Source: Bacteroidota bacterium (lineage in GTDB: Bacteria; Bacteroidota; Bacteroidia; Chitinophagales; Chitinophagaceae). From it: a stretch of DNA of 64,000 nucleotides. Where the stretch lies: the NCBI GenBank assembly GCA_013289175.1, contig JABDAN010000001.1, positions 110,772-174,771 on the forward strand, given 5' to 3'. Below, in pieces: positions 1 through 8,434 of this stretch (position 1 is the first letter of the stretch; each line of letters opens with the position of its first letter). The position numbers were made by a program, and so were the translations under genes. The notes under the pieces are model-generated. The model had not been told where the DNA came from. It made no database searches and was given only the letters and a program-made list of their open reading frames with translations.

Positions 1-900
1 AATATTTCATCCGGTGATGAAATCATCATCAGCAATATGGAGCATCACTCCAATTTTGTTCCCTGGCAGCTCCTCTGTCAGGAGAAAAACGCCGTGCTCA
101 AAATAATACCGATCGATGACAACGGAGAACTCGTGATGGAGGAATATGAAAAAATGCTCACTACCCGAACAAAACTGGTTTCCATAGTGCATGTTTCCAA
201 TGCCCTGGGAACCGTTAACCCGGTTAGAAAAATAATCTCCCTGGCCCATGCTGTTGGAGCAGTTGTAGTGGTCGACGGGGCACAATCGGCCGTACATCTG
301 GATATTGATGTCCAGGAAATGGATTGCGACTTCTTTGCATTTTCAGCTCATAAAATATATGGTCCAACCGGCGTGGGTGTTTTATATGGCAAAAAGGCGC
401 TCCTGGAAGCCATGCCGCCCTTTCAGAGTGGGGGCGAAATGATCAAAGACGTGTCCATTGAGAAAACCAGTTTTAATGACTTACCCTATAAGTTTGAAGC
501 CGGTACACCCAATATTGCCGATGTGATTGCTTTTCGTTCAGCCATTCGATTTGTGCTGGAATGTGGCAAGGAAAAGATTCGCAGACATGAAGAAGAGCTT
601 CTTGATTATGCGCATCAAGAACTGGAAAAAATTCCAGGATTGAAAATTATCGGCAAAGCAAAGGAAAAAGTGAGTGTAGTATCTTTTATCATAGAAGGTG
701 CCCATCCACAGGATATCGGAATCTTATTGGATAACCGGGGTATTGCGGTGAGAACGGGTCATCATTGTGCACAGCCCCTCATGGATAGGTTTTGTATTCC
801 GGGTACAGCCAGGGTTTCGTTGGCCGTCTATAATACGAAATATGAAATTGATGAATTGGTAAAGGGGTTGCATAAAGTGGTGAAAATCTTATCAAAATAA
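1..900 (+). CDS. sufS: Cysteine desulfurase SufS, 5' end outside window
   Basis: This is a PLP-dependent cysteine desulfurase that takes sulfur from cysteine for cytosolic Fe-S cluster assembly. The reading frame is open from base 1 (the ATG at 37 is internal; upstream codons read NISSGDEIIISN), so the N-terminal ~100 residues are missing. The PLP lysine lies in SAHKIYGPTGVGVLYG and the persulfide-carrying cysteine in RTGHHCAQPLM, both typical of group II SufS. The stop overlaps the sufE start (TAATG), indicating translational coupling. The downstream sufE, DUF59 and Rrf2 genes make a SUF operon likely; sufBCD would be expected just upstream of the window, but that is inference. Confidence 0.96.
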   Translation, partial: NISSGDEIIISNMEHHSNFVPWQLLCQEKNAVLKIIPIDDNGELVMEEYEKMLTTRTKLVSIVHVSNALGTVNPVRKIISLAHAVGAVVVVDGAQSAVHLDIDVQEMDCDFFAFSAHKIYGPTGVGVLYGKKALLEAMPPFQSGGEMIKDVSIEKTSFNDLPYKFEAGTPNIADVIAFRSAIRFVLECGKEKIRRHEEELLDYAHQELEKIPGLKIIGKAKEKVSVVSFIIEGAHPQDIGILLDNRGIAVRTGHHCAQPLMDRFCIPGTARVSLAVYNTKYEIDELVKGLHKVVKILSK

Positions 901-1349
901 TGAATGAAGCAGGGAGCATTTTGGAAACGGAAAAGGAAATTGTAGAAGAATTTGCATTATTTGACTCCTGGGATGACAAATACGAGTACATCATCGACAT
1001 GGGTAAAAAGTTGGATCCCCTGGATCCAGTCTTTAAAACGGATGAAAACAAGGTTAGGGGTTGCCAATCGTCGGTATGGCTGGCGGCAGACTTTCAAAAC
1101 GGCAAATTGTATTACAAGGCCGATAGCGATGCCCTCATCGTGAAAGGGTTGATCAGCATGTTGATTCGGGTATTGTCGGGAAGAACCCCGGTCGAGATCC
1201 TGGAAGCGAAACTGGATTTTATCCGGGAAATAGGGATGACCACCCATCTTGCCCAGACCCGTTCGAACGGACTATTGAGCATGGTAAAACAGATGAAGAA
1301 CTATGCACTGGCCTATAAGATTAAAGATCCACTTGCCTCAAAAAACTAG
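900..1349 (+). CDS. sufE: SufE, sulfur acceptor for SufS
   Basis: SufE receives the persulfide from SufS and passes sulfur to the SufBCD scaffold. The 149-residue length fits the family. The conserved acceptor cysteine is in VRGCQSSVW (about residue 55), followed by the family-typical segment around ALIVKGLISMLI. The start codon overlaps the sufS stop by one base, and the DUF59 gene begins three bases after the stop, so the three are almost certainly co-transcribed. Confidence 0.95.
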   Translation: MNEAGSILETEKEIVEEFALFDSWDDKYEYIIDMGKKLDPLDPVFKTDENKVRGCQSSVWLAADFQNGKLYYKADSDALIVKGLISMLIRVLSGRTPVEILEAKLDFIREIGMTTHLAQTRSNGLLSMVKQMKNYALAYKIKDPLASKN

Positions 1350-1352
1350 GAA

Positions 1353-1658
1353 ATGGAGGAATTAAAAGATAAGGTAATAGAAAAACTACAAACGATTTTT
1401 GATCCGGAAATACCGGTGAGTATTTATGAACTGGGGCTTATTTATGAAATAAATATTCTACCGATTAACAATGTCCAGATCGTGATGACTTTAACGGCGC
1501 CGGGTTGTCCGGCTGCCCAATCGCTTCCGGTAGAAGTGGATCAGAAATTAAGAGAGATTGAAGGCGTTAACGACGTGCATGTCGCGGTTACCTGGACACC
1601 GGCCTGGGATAAAAGCCGGATGTCGGAAGTAGCACAATTGGAATTGGGTTGGTTATAA
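1353..1658 (+). CDS. DUF59/MIP18-family Fe-S assembly factor (SufT-like)
   Basis: This 101-residue protein belongs to the DUF59 (MIP18/PaaD) family, which helps mature or deliver Fe-S clusters. The family signature around DPEIPVSIYELGLIYEI and the LTAPGCPAAQSLP segment with its conserved cysteine are visible. It follows sufE by three bases, the usual Bacteroidota arrangement. The family assignment is firm; whether it acts as a SufT carrier or an assembly factor cannot be told from sequence alone. Confidence 0.9.
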   Translation: MEELKDKVIEKLQTIFDPEIPVSIYELGLIYEINILPINNVQIVMTLTAPGCPAAQSLPVEVDQKLREIEGVNDVHVAVTWTPAWDKSRMSEVAQLELGWL

Positions 1659-1733
1659 ATTAAAGGAGTAGGCCCATCCATTGGAAAAATTATTTGTACT
1701 GATTGAACGAGGCTTCCTTTTGAAATATTTATT

Positions 1734-2207
1734 ATGAAAATTACTGCACAAGAAGAATTCGGGTTAAGGGTTCTCATCCGGATCGCTGGATGCGAAACCG
1801 AAGATGGCATGAGTATTCCCCAGCTGAGCAAAGCCGAAGGATTGAGCAGTCATTATGTGGCTAAACTAACCAGGACCCTTCGCATGGCCGGATTCATTAA
1901 CAGTACGCCGGGTTATAAGGGTGGTTATGTTTTGGCCAAACCTTCCCGGGAAATTAAAATCAAATATGTGCTCCAGGCTCTTGGAGGTGTATTGTATGAT
2001 AAGGACTTCTGCGGTCAACACGCCGGATCCGTAAAACTTTGTACAAACTCGGTGGATTGTTCGGCCAGATCTCTTTGGCAGATGATTCAATTTACGGTTG
2101 ATCAGCTGCTGGATAAAATCACCCTTTATGATATGGCCAATTCTAAGAAAAACGACTCAGCTCTGTTTCTCCGCCAGATCCTGAACGAAGTGCCAAAACT
2201 GGTTTAA
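1734..2207 (+). CDS. Rrf2-family regulator with IscR-like cysteines
   Basis: This is a 157-residue winged-helix Rrf2-family transcription factor. The N-terminal HTH covers about residues 10-60 (LSKAEGLSSHYVAKLTRTL), followed by the GYKGGYVLAKP wing. Three cysteines in CGQHAGSVKLCTNSVDC match the Fe-S ligand region of IscR/RsrR-type members, although the first spacing is longer than in IscR. It lies 75 bases after the DUF59 gene, so it may be the last SUF operon gene and an Fe-S-responsive autoregulator of the locus. That role is inferred from family and position. Confidence 0.88.
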   Translation: MKITAQEEFGLRVLIRIAGCETEDGMSIPQLSKAEGLSSHYVAKLTRTLRMAGFINSTPGYKGGYVLAKPSREIKIKYVLQALGGVLYDKDFCGQHAGSVKLCTNSVDCSARSLWQMIQFTVDQLLDKITLYDMANSKKNDSALFLRQILNEVPKLV

Positions 2208-2219
2208 AAGATTTTCTTC

Positions 2220-2849
2220 TCACAACAGATGTACGGGCACCGGAATTTTCTGACTGAAAGAATCGGCAACAGGCTGCTGGCGCAAGGTTTGAAGCGGTAT
2301 CAATCCTGACCAGATCGGTAGTTCCAGGTCCTCTTCCTCATCGATGGGCATCCCCTTTCGTAGTTTTGCCGACGCTTCGTGAATCGGAAAAGCGAGTGCC
2401 GTGGTCTTCTTGATTTCGTTTTCCTTGATGGTTCGAAGATAGCCCCAGCTGCCAGGTACAATTTTATTGGTCAGCCATTCAAATGCTTCTTTTTTGTCCT
2501 CCAGCTTTTCAACTTTCTCTGCCGTTGCAAACAGTATCACGGAACGGTAGTTGATGGAGTGATGAAAGGCAGAGCGGGCTACCACAATGGCATCCATCAG
2601 GGTCACGGATATACAAACAGGAATTCCTTTTTCAATTTCCCGGATAAAATGGCTACCCACCGATCCATGGATATAGATTTTGTCTTTATACCGTACAAAG
2701 GCGGTAGGAATCGAAAAAGGTTTCCCTTCTGACACATAACTAACGGTACAAAAGAGGGCTTCGTCCAGTATGGAATGAATGACTTCTTGGTCGAAATCGG
2801 CTCTTTTGGCCAGTCGGCTGGGTATTAAATGTTCGGGGATTGAAGACAT
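2220..2849 (-). CDS. Pyridoxamine 5'-phosphate oxidase-family flavoprotein
   Basis: This 209-residue protein has the split-barrel fold of the PNPOx/FMN-binding family. Visible family features are the N-terminal segment DEALFCTVSYVSEGKPFSIP, then KIYIHGSVGSHFIREI, SVTLMDAIVVARSAFHHS and NYRSVILFATAEKV. The ORF track extends to 3281, but that part is antisense to the Gfo/Idh gene. The ATG at 2849 (MSSIPEHLIPSR) begins a normal family N-terminus and leaves about 50 bases to the divergent gene at 2901. Substrate is unknown; relatives bind FMN, F420 or heme. Confidence 0.85.
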   Translation of the reverse strand: MSSIPEHLIPSRLAKRADFDQEVIHSILDEALFCTVSYVSEGKPFSIPTAFVRYKDKIYIHGSVGSHFIREIEKGIPVCISVTLMDAIVVARSAFHHSINYRSVILFATAEKVEKLEDKKEAFEWLTNKIVPGSWGYLRTIKENEIKKTTALAFPIHEASAKLRKGMPIDEEEDLELPIWSGLIPLQTLRQQPVADSFSQKIPVPVHLL

Positions 2850-2900
2850 AAAATTATTTTTACAAACGCTATCTTTAACAACGAAAGTAAATATAAGCCA

Positions 2901-4256
2901 ATGAAAAATTCGAGACGCGCCTTTATCAAAAAAACATCTCTGGCTGCTTCGGGCATACTGATGGCCCGTGCAGGATTTACGGCTTCCAGTTATAACCGCA
3001 TCATCGGTTCGAACGACCGGGTGCGGGTAGCTGTCGTGGGATTTTCCGACCGGCACAAGTCCACCCATATGCCTTGCTTTATGGAACATTATAAAGAGCT
3101 GAATTTCGATATCGTAGCGGTTTCTGATATCTGGAACCGCAGAAGGGAGGAAGGGGTGGCGCAATGGAAAGCAAAAATGCAGCATGATATCGTTGGTTGC
3201 AGAAATAATGAGGAACTCTATGATAAAAAACTGGCTGACGCCGTTTTCATTTCCACCGCTGATTTTCAACATGCCCGTCATGCGATTCAGGCGGTAGAAG
3301 GGGGATGTGATGCCTATGTAGAAAAACCGTTTGCAGAAACCATGGAGGACAACCGGGCGGCCTTTAAGGCCATCAAAGCTTCCAATAAAATTGTCCAGAT
3401 TGGTTCTCAGAGAAGAAGTGGGGTCAACTATCAGGCTGCCAATGAATTTATCCGTTCAAAGAAATTTGGAGATATCGTGATGGTCGAATTGACCTGGAAC
3501 GTGAATCAACCCGGACGCTGGCGAAGGCCAGCCCTGGTTCCCTTGCTGAAGGAAGAAGACACCGACTGGAAACGATTTTTGATCAACCGCCCCTATGTGC
3601 CTTTTGATCCGCGTTATTATCTTGAATACAGGTTATTCTGGCCTTATTCATCCGGCCTGCCCGGACAATGGATGAGTCACCAGATTGACACCGTGCATTG
3701 GTTTACCGGCCTCCAGCATCCGCGTTCAGTGGTTGCCAATGGAGGTATTTATATGTGGAAGGACGGCCGTAAAAACTGGGATACGATTTCTGCCACATTT
3801 GACTATGGACCGGCCAATGATCCCACCAGTGGATTTCAGGTAAGTTTTCAATCGCGCATGGACAATGGCGATGAAAACCCCATGGAGATTTATTATTCCA
3901 ACGGTGGCGAACTCAATCTCAATACCAACAAAATCACACCGACCGGTGGACTAACGCAACGATTCGCGGATGCCATGGATATGAAAGCCAACCTGTTGCC
4001 AGTACTGGATTTATCCACGGCTGAGAAAGTCGTCGCTTCTGCCAACACCGGTGGCGACAGTCTGACTTCCGCCCATATAAGAAACTGGATGTTGTGTGTT
4101 CGAAGCCGCGAGCAGCCCCATGCTCCAGTGGAAGCGGGTTATAGTCATTCCATCGCCAATATCATGACCAATGCAGCCGTACATACTGGCGCTAAGGCGA
4201 CTTTTGACGAACAGACTCAAAATGTCATGGCAGACAACAAACCGTTCCAATATTAA
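2901..4256 (+). CDS. Tat-exported Gfo/Idh/MocA-family oxidoreductase
   Basis: This is a 451-residue NAD(P)-dependent sugar or polyol oxidoreductase of the Gfo/Idh/MocA type. The N-terminus carries a twin-arginine signal (NSRRAFIKKTSLAASGIL), so the folded holoenzyme is probably exported to the periplasm. A Rossmann-like region (RVRVAVVGFSDR) and the family motif EKPFAETMED (about residues 137-146) are visible. Its stop is only 5 bases before the DUF6807 gene, so the two form a transcriptional unit. Periplasmic carbohydrate processing is a reasonable inference; the substrate is not predictable. Confidence 0.9.
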   Translation: MKNSRRAFIKKTSLAASGILMARAGFTASSYNRIIGSNDRVRVAVVGFSDRHKSTHMPCFMEHYKELNFDIVAVSDIWNRRREEGVAQWKAKMQHDIVGCRNNEELYDKKLADAVFISTADFQHARHAIQAVEGGCDAYVEKPFAETMEDNRAAFKAIKASNKIVQIGSQRRSGVNYQAANEFIRSKKFGDIVMVELTWNVNQPGRWRRPALVPLLKEEDTDWKRFLINRPYVPFDPRYYLEYRLFWPYSSGLPGQWMSHQIDTVHWFTGLQHPRSVVANGGIYMWKDGRKNWDTISATFDYGPANDPTSGFQVSFQSRMDNGDENPMEIYYSNGGELNLNTNKITPTGGLTQRFADAMDMKANLLPVLDLSTAEKVVASANTGGDSLTSAHIRNWMLCVRSREQPHAPVEAGYSHSIANIMTNAAVHTGAKATFDEQTQNVMADNKPFQY

Positions 4257-4261
4257 TCATC

Positions 4262-5305
4262 TTGAAACTTCATTTAATAACCGGAAAAATTTTATTGGCA
4301 TTTATCCTCTCCCCTTTTTTTTCTATAGCCCAGCAGCGTTTAAAAATAAAATTGATCAAGCGAGAAAATGAAAACCGGGTGGATGTTTTCGCAGGTGGGC
4401 AACTGTTCACCAGTTTTCTATATCCGGACAGTCTGGAAAAACCGGTATTGTATCCCATTTATGATGCGGGTCATACCCTCATCACCCGGGGATTTCCTGT
4501 CAGTCCAAGACCTGGTGAACCGACCGATCATCCCCATCATCTAGGTCTATGGATGACGTATGAAAATGTCAACGGTCTTGATTTTTGGAATAATTCCTAT
4601 GCGATTCCCCCGGAAAAAAAATCACAGTATGGTTGGATAAAGACGGATCAGTTGTTGGAAGTGACCAGCGGTTCTCCTGGCATCCTGCGGTATCATGCGC
4701 GTTGGGTAAACCAGCAAAACAAACCCCTGATGGAGGAAACAACCCGTTTTGAATTCAGTGGCAATGACAGCGAAAGAATGATTGATCGCTTCACAGAGTT
4801 AAGGGCAGACACCGTCGTTACTTTAGAAGACGCTAAGGACGGATTGCTGGGATTGCGGCTGACGCGTGAATTGCAGATACCCAATACCAGCAGCCAGCAG
4901 TTCGCCGACAATAAAGGGAATATCACCCAGGTGGTGGCCGATACGGTTGCCAATGGGAATTACCTTACCAGCGAAGGAAAACAAGGAGATGCGGCCTGGG
5001 GAACCCGGGGAACCTGGTGTAAGGTATTTGGAAAAATTGGGAAGGACTCCGTAAGCATCATCATATTAGATGATCCGGCCAATCCAAACTATCCCACTTT
5101 CTGGCATGCACGGGGTTATGGTCTTTTCGCAGCCAATCCGCTGGGAGAAAAAATATTTACGAATGGCAAATCTTCCTTACATCTTTCTATGGGCAAGGGA
5201 GAAAAAATTCGATTCCATTACCGGATAATTATTCAAAATGGAAAAACAACCCCTGACTCGTCTTCCATATATAAAATGGCTGAAAAAATGAGCACGCCCG
5301 AATAG
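4262..5305 (+). CDS. Secreted DUF6807 (PmoA-like) protein
   Basis: This 347-residue protein belongs to the DUF6807/PmoA-like family common in Bacteroidota and Planctomycetota. It has a signal peptide (LLAFILSPFFSIAQQ) and the family-typical DHPHHLGLW motif (about residue 90). The start is TTG at 4262: no in-frame ATG exists near it, and only this start gives a complete signal peptide. It follows the Tat-exported oxidoreductase by 5 bases. Joint action on a carbohydrate in the periplasm is inferred from pairing. No catalytic activity can be assigned. Confidence 0.82.
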   Translation: MKLHLITGKILLAFILSPFFSIAQQRLKIKLIKRENENRVDVFAGGQLFTSFLYPDSLEKPVLYPIYDAGHTLITRGFPVSPRPGEPTDHPHHLGLWMTYENVNGLDFWNNSYAIPPEKKSQYGWIKTDQLLEVTSGSPGILRYHARWVNQQNKPLMEETTRFEFSGNDSERMIDRFTELRADTVVTLEDAKDGLLGLRLTRELQIPNTSSQQFADNKGNITQVVADTVANGNYLTSEGKQGDAAWGTRGTWCKVFGKIGKDSVSIIILDDPANPNYPTFWHARGYGLFAANPLGEKIFTNGKSSLHLSMGKGEKIRFHYRIIIQNGKTTPDSSSIYKMAEKMSTPE

Positions 5306-5325
5306 AATCCTGGCGAGGGGAAGGG

Positions 5326-5952
5326 TTATTTAGCCGAGGCGGGAGACAGACCTGTTTGCGAGTCCTTTACCAAAAAAAGAGAATCATTGAGTATGTGTTC
5401 AATCTTTGTGCATTCATCCAGATAAGTAATCTGTGAATACATATTGATGTGATTCTGATCGGTGGTATTGATACCAAATGTCACAGATTTCATGTTTGAA
5501 TAAAACGTGTCCTTTTGTAAAGTATAATTTTCAGAAGGATTGTTGTTAATCTTGATATGGAGCGCCTGGTAGGATTTCATGGGATTATAAAAGTACACCT
5601 GAACAAATGCAGAATCCTGTCCCATATCGTTGATAATCCGGGCAACCATCGGACTGCCTTTGGTCTCAATCAGGATACCATTCTCATCATATTTCTCCAC
5701 ATATACCGGTTGTTTTGCCTGATAGAAAGTATAAGATTTTAAAAATTGATTCGGATAGAAAAGATAAACCCCTCCTTTTAAACTATCCCAACCCTGATCA
5801 TAGATGGCGACAATTTTATAGGATGAATCCTTTTGCACAGTTATATTGTTGGTCGCTCCTTTCAGGACATCAGAAGCATCGATGAGGCAAACCACCTTTT
5901 TTTCCCTGCAAGAAGAGATCGTCAATACCAGCAAGAGTGTTGCCCATTTCAT
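5326..5952 (-). CDS. Putative lipoprotein, function unknown
   Basis: A 208-residue protein with a lipoprotein signal peptide: MKWATLLLVLTISSC with the lipobox cysteine at about residue 15. The mature part has many short beta-strand-like segments rich in Tyr, Asn and Asp and no recognisable catalytic motif. It is convergent with the DUF6807 gene. I do not recognise a family; a surface or periplasmic lipoprotein is all that can be supported. Confidence 0.7.
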   Translation of the reverse strand: MKWATLLLVLTISSCREKKVVCLIDASDVLKGATNNITVQKDSSYKIVAIYDQGWDSLKGGVYLFYPNQFLKSYTFYQAKQPVYVEKYDENGILIETKGSPMVARIINDMGQDSAFVQVYFYNPMKSYQALHIKINNNPSENYTLQKDTFYSNMKSVTFGINTTDQNHINMYSQITYLDECTKIEHILNDSLFLVKDSQTGLSPASAK

Positions 5953-6175
5953 GTGGTGTATTTTATATAGCAGGCGCGCAACATAGTGTTGTATCGCCCG
6001 TTTAAATTAAGGATATTTATTGGAATTATTCTCCTGGTTGAGGAAAATGCAGCAGCTGATCGATTCCGAACAGTCTATAAAATGCGGTATGAAGGCCGGC
6101 CGATCCAAAAATATTAGTATATTTCCAAATCCAATTCCGAATAAACCCAGTGCTGAAAAGCAATTTTTCGAATAA

Positions 6176-7171
6176 ATGAAAACAAGTTTTACCCGACTGC
6201 TAGTATTTTTGATTTGCCTTCATTATTCCTGTCCTTTAAACGCACAGGTTAAATCCATTCCTATAAAGGATTCCTCAACACTGGTAAAGAAAACGCAAGA
6301 CTCCCTTTCGGTAAAAGATACGGCCGTCCACAAAACGGATACGGCAAAAAAAGCATCCAATGCAGACAGTACAGCCCCAGCCCGCTCACATTTCCAGGCA
6401 AATGTCACCTATCAATCCAACGATGTAACCAACGGACGCAAGGATTCCTCTGTCATTCCCTTGATAACACCCGAGATCAGTTATGTCTTCAAAAGCGGTT
6501 TTGAAATTGATTTAAGTGTCGGTTATAATGTCCATGAACCCTCTCCCCAGGTTAATCAGTACACTCTGGACGGCTCCTATACTTTTAACCCCGGTAACTA
6601 CAGCGGGACCGTTACGGTTTCGGGATTTTTATACAGCAAACTCAGCGCCAGCACGACATCCGAACAAAAGGGAAGCATTGAATATGCCAACAGTTACTCA
6701 TTGCCCTTTATCCAACCCAGCGTAAATTTTACCTGGACCTTTGGCAATCATCTTCCCGATTATCAGATTTCTCCAGCTCTCCAGCAACAGTTTAATATTG
6801 GAAATTTAAGCATCACCCCCACCGTGACCATGAATATGGCAACCCAGAATGCCTACAATTCTTACTACCAGAACAGACGGTTCACCGTACCAAGAAATGA
6901 CGGGAAACCTCCTTTGGATCCAAGTATCACGATTACGGGAGAAGTATTAAATGCCGAAAAATTTCAAATCCTGGATTATGAACCCAGTTGTCCGATCAGT
7001 TATGTAGCAGGTGGTTGGACATTTAGTTTTACACCCACCTATGCCCTGCCCATAAATCCAGCGGATATAAAAGCCACCATCACCACCAACAACATTTCAA
7101 AGAGTTACACCTATAAACAAACGCTTCCGAACACCTTTTACTGGTCCGTTGAAGTGCTCTATGCATTTTAA
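6176..7171 (+). CDS. Putative outer-membrane beta-barrel protein
   Basis: A 331-residue protein with a signal peptide ending in CPLNAQ, then a low-complexity Ser/Lys/Asp/Thr-rich linker (about residues 30-70), then alternating amphipathic strands. It ends in a C-terminal aromatic strand (FYWSVEVLYAF), as expected for an outer-membrane barrel recognised by BAM. The charged linker before the barrel is unusual for a simple porin. Family not recognised. Confidence 0.72.
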   Translation: MKTSFTRLLVFLICLHYSCPLNAQVKSIPIKDSSTLVKKTQDSLSVKDTAVHKTDTAKKASNADSTAPARSHFQANVTYQSNDVTNGRKDSSVIPLITPEISYVFKSGFEIDLSVGYNVHEPSPQVNQYTLDGSYTFNPGNYSGTVTVSGFLYSKLSASTTSEQKGSIEYANSYSLPFIQPSVNFTWTFGNHLPDYQISPALQQQFNIGNLSITPTVTMNMATQNAYNSYYQNRRFTVPRNDGKPPLDPSITITGEVLNAEKFQILDYEPSCPISYVAGGWTFSFTPTYALPINPADIKATITTNNISKSYTYKQTLPNTFYWSVEVLYAF

Positions 7172-7197
7172 CCCAAACTTTGGTTCACTGAAAATCA

Positions 7198-8304
7198 TTA
7201 GGGAAATGTGCATGGCAATGTGGCGGGTAGTTTTTGTACCAAATAATAATATGCCGGATGCAAATGATGTACAAAAATCGTATTGGGATTGTCCGGAAAT
7301 AACTTATAGTAATCTGTATCGGCCAATAAGACAATGGTATTACCCACCCGCACATAGTCCATGCTGTTATAATAAACCGGTGGTTGAAATCCCGGCAAAG
7401 CTTTTTTAATATAATTTTCCAGTCCCTTGCCAAGGCAGTCCTGAAACCGGTATTCTGCTTTTCTTACCGGCTGGTCCATTCGGTTATAGATATATTTCAA
7501 CACGATGTCTTTTGGAAAAGGCAGCTTTCCGAGCATTGCTTTGGCTTGTGCAAAGGGATTGGTGTTGTTAAAATCATCAACCGTCTGAATGGAAAACATG
7601 GTTTCCGGAACCCAGTCTGCTGAATTGACCACGTTATAGGCCCAGCCGTATTGCGTCATTGCTTCGTAGTCGTATGCATAGTAGAGGTTCCCTACCTTAG
7701 GTCCGGCAAAACAGTAAGTTTTAAACCGGATATCAGAAGCGATGCGGTTTTGCCTCTGCAGGCTATAGAGATAGGAAGTCATTAGAAAACTCAACGCTCC
7801 CCCCTGACTGTGACCGGTAATGAGAAAATTTTTGGTACCCGACCGGTACAGTGAATCTATCTTAGGGAGAATATCCCTAGAAAGAAAAGCAATTCCAATT
7901 AACCAACCTATATGGACGGTAGCCCGGGGATTGGAAGCCAGATCATAAGTGAAATGAAAGGAGTCGGATAAGGTCATCACCCCTTTGGCCGGTACCATCG
8001 CACCATAAAAGTTCTCCAACCAACTGACGGCTTTTTGAGTTGTTCCCCGAAGGCTTATGACTGCCACACCCTGATCGTTTACCCAAAGATCCCAACAGTT
8101 GTCCATACCGACCACTGCCGACCGGTATATCATGCTGAATCCCGCGGGACTGGGAAGGGCGGCCATATATGCGCTGTCGCCAAAACGGGAGCCCATTTCA
8201 AGTAACTGTATACATTCGGTTTTATCGAATCCCGGTTTCAATGGTTGTGCCGAAAGGGTGAAACGGGAAAGAAAAACCAGGGTGAATAAAATAAATCGAT
8301 TCAT
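7198..8304 (-). CDS. Class 3 lipase-like secreted alpha/beta-hydrolase
   Basis: A 368-residue secreted alpha/beta-hydrolase. The nucleophile elbow is GHSQGG (Ser about 166) in the context NFLITGHSQGGALSFL, typical of lipase class 3 (PF01764). The oxyanion-side segment VAVISLRGTTQ is also family-like. The start was moved from 8517 to the ATG at 8304, because only this gives a signal peptide (MNRFILFTLVFLSRFTLSAQ) and the extra region overlaps the next gene. It probably acts on lipids or esters outside the cytoplasm. A candidate acid residue is the Asp in NSADWVPE and the His may lie in FVHHLHP; neither is certain. Confidence 0.85.
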   Translation of the reverse strand: MNRFILFTLVFLSRFTLSAQPLKPGFDKTECIQLLEMGSRFGDSAYMAALPSPAGFSMIYRSAVVGMDNCWDLWVNDQGVAVISLRGTTQKAVSWLENFYGAMVPAKGVMTLSDSFHFTYDLASNPRATVHIGWLIGIAFLSRDILPKIDSLYRSGTKNFLITGHSQGGALSFLMTSYLYSLQRQNRIASDIRFKTYCFAGPKVGNLYYAYDYEAMTQYGWAYNVVNSADWVPETMFSIQTVDDFNNTNPFAQAKAMLGKLPFPKDIVLKYIYNRMDQPVRKAEYRFQDCLGKGLENYIKKALPGFQPPVYYNSMDYVRVGNTIVLLADTDYYKLFPDNPNTIFVHHLHPAYYYLVQKLPATLPCTFP

Positions 8305-8434
8305 AAAACTTTTTTGAATCCCTCCTAAAAGAAGGCCTGGGATTTTAAAATTAAGTGTTCTGTATTGAGTTGAATAGTGGAAGATCTTCCTCAAGTGTTG
8401 AAAGGCAATCTGGAGAAAATGAAATGGGGAGAGA

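Noticed and set aside
2850-3281. N-terminal extension of the PNPOx-like ORF
   Set aside because: It is antisense to the Tat/Gfo-Idh gene and would not resemble any family N-terminus; ATG 2849 gives a normal protein.
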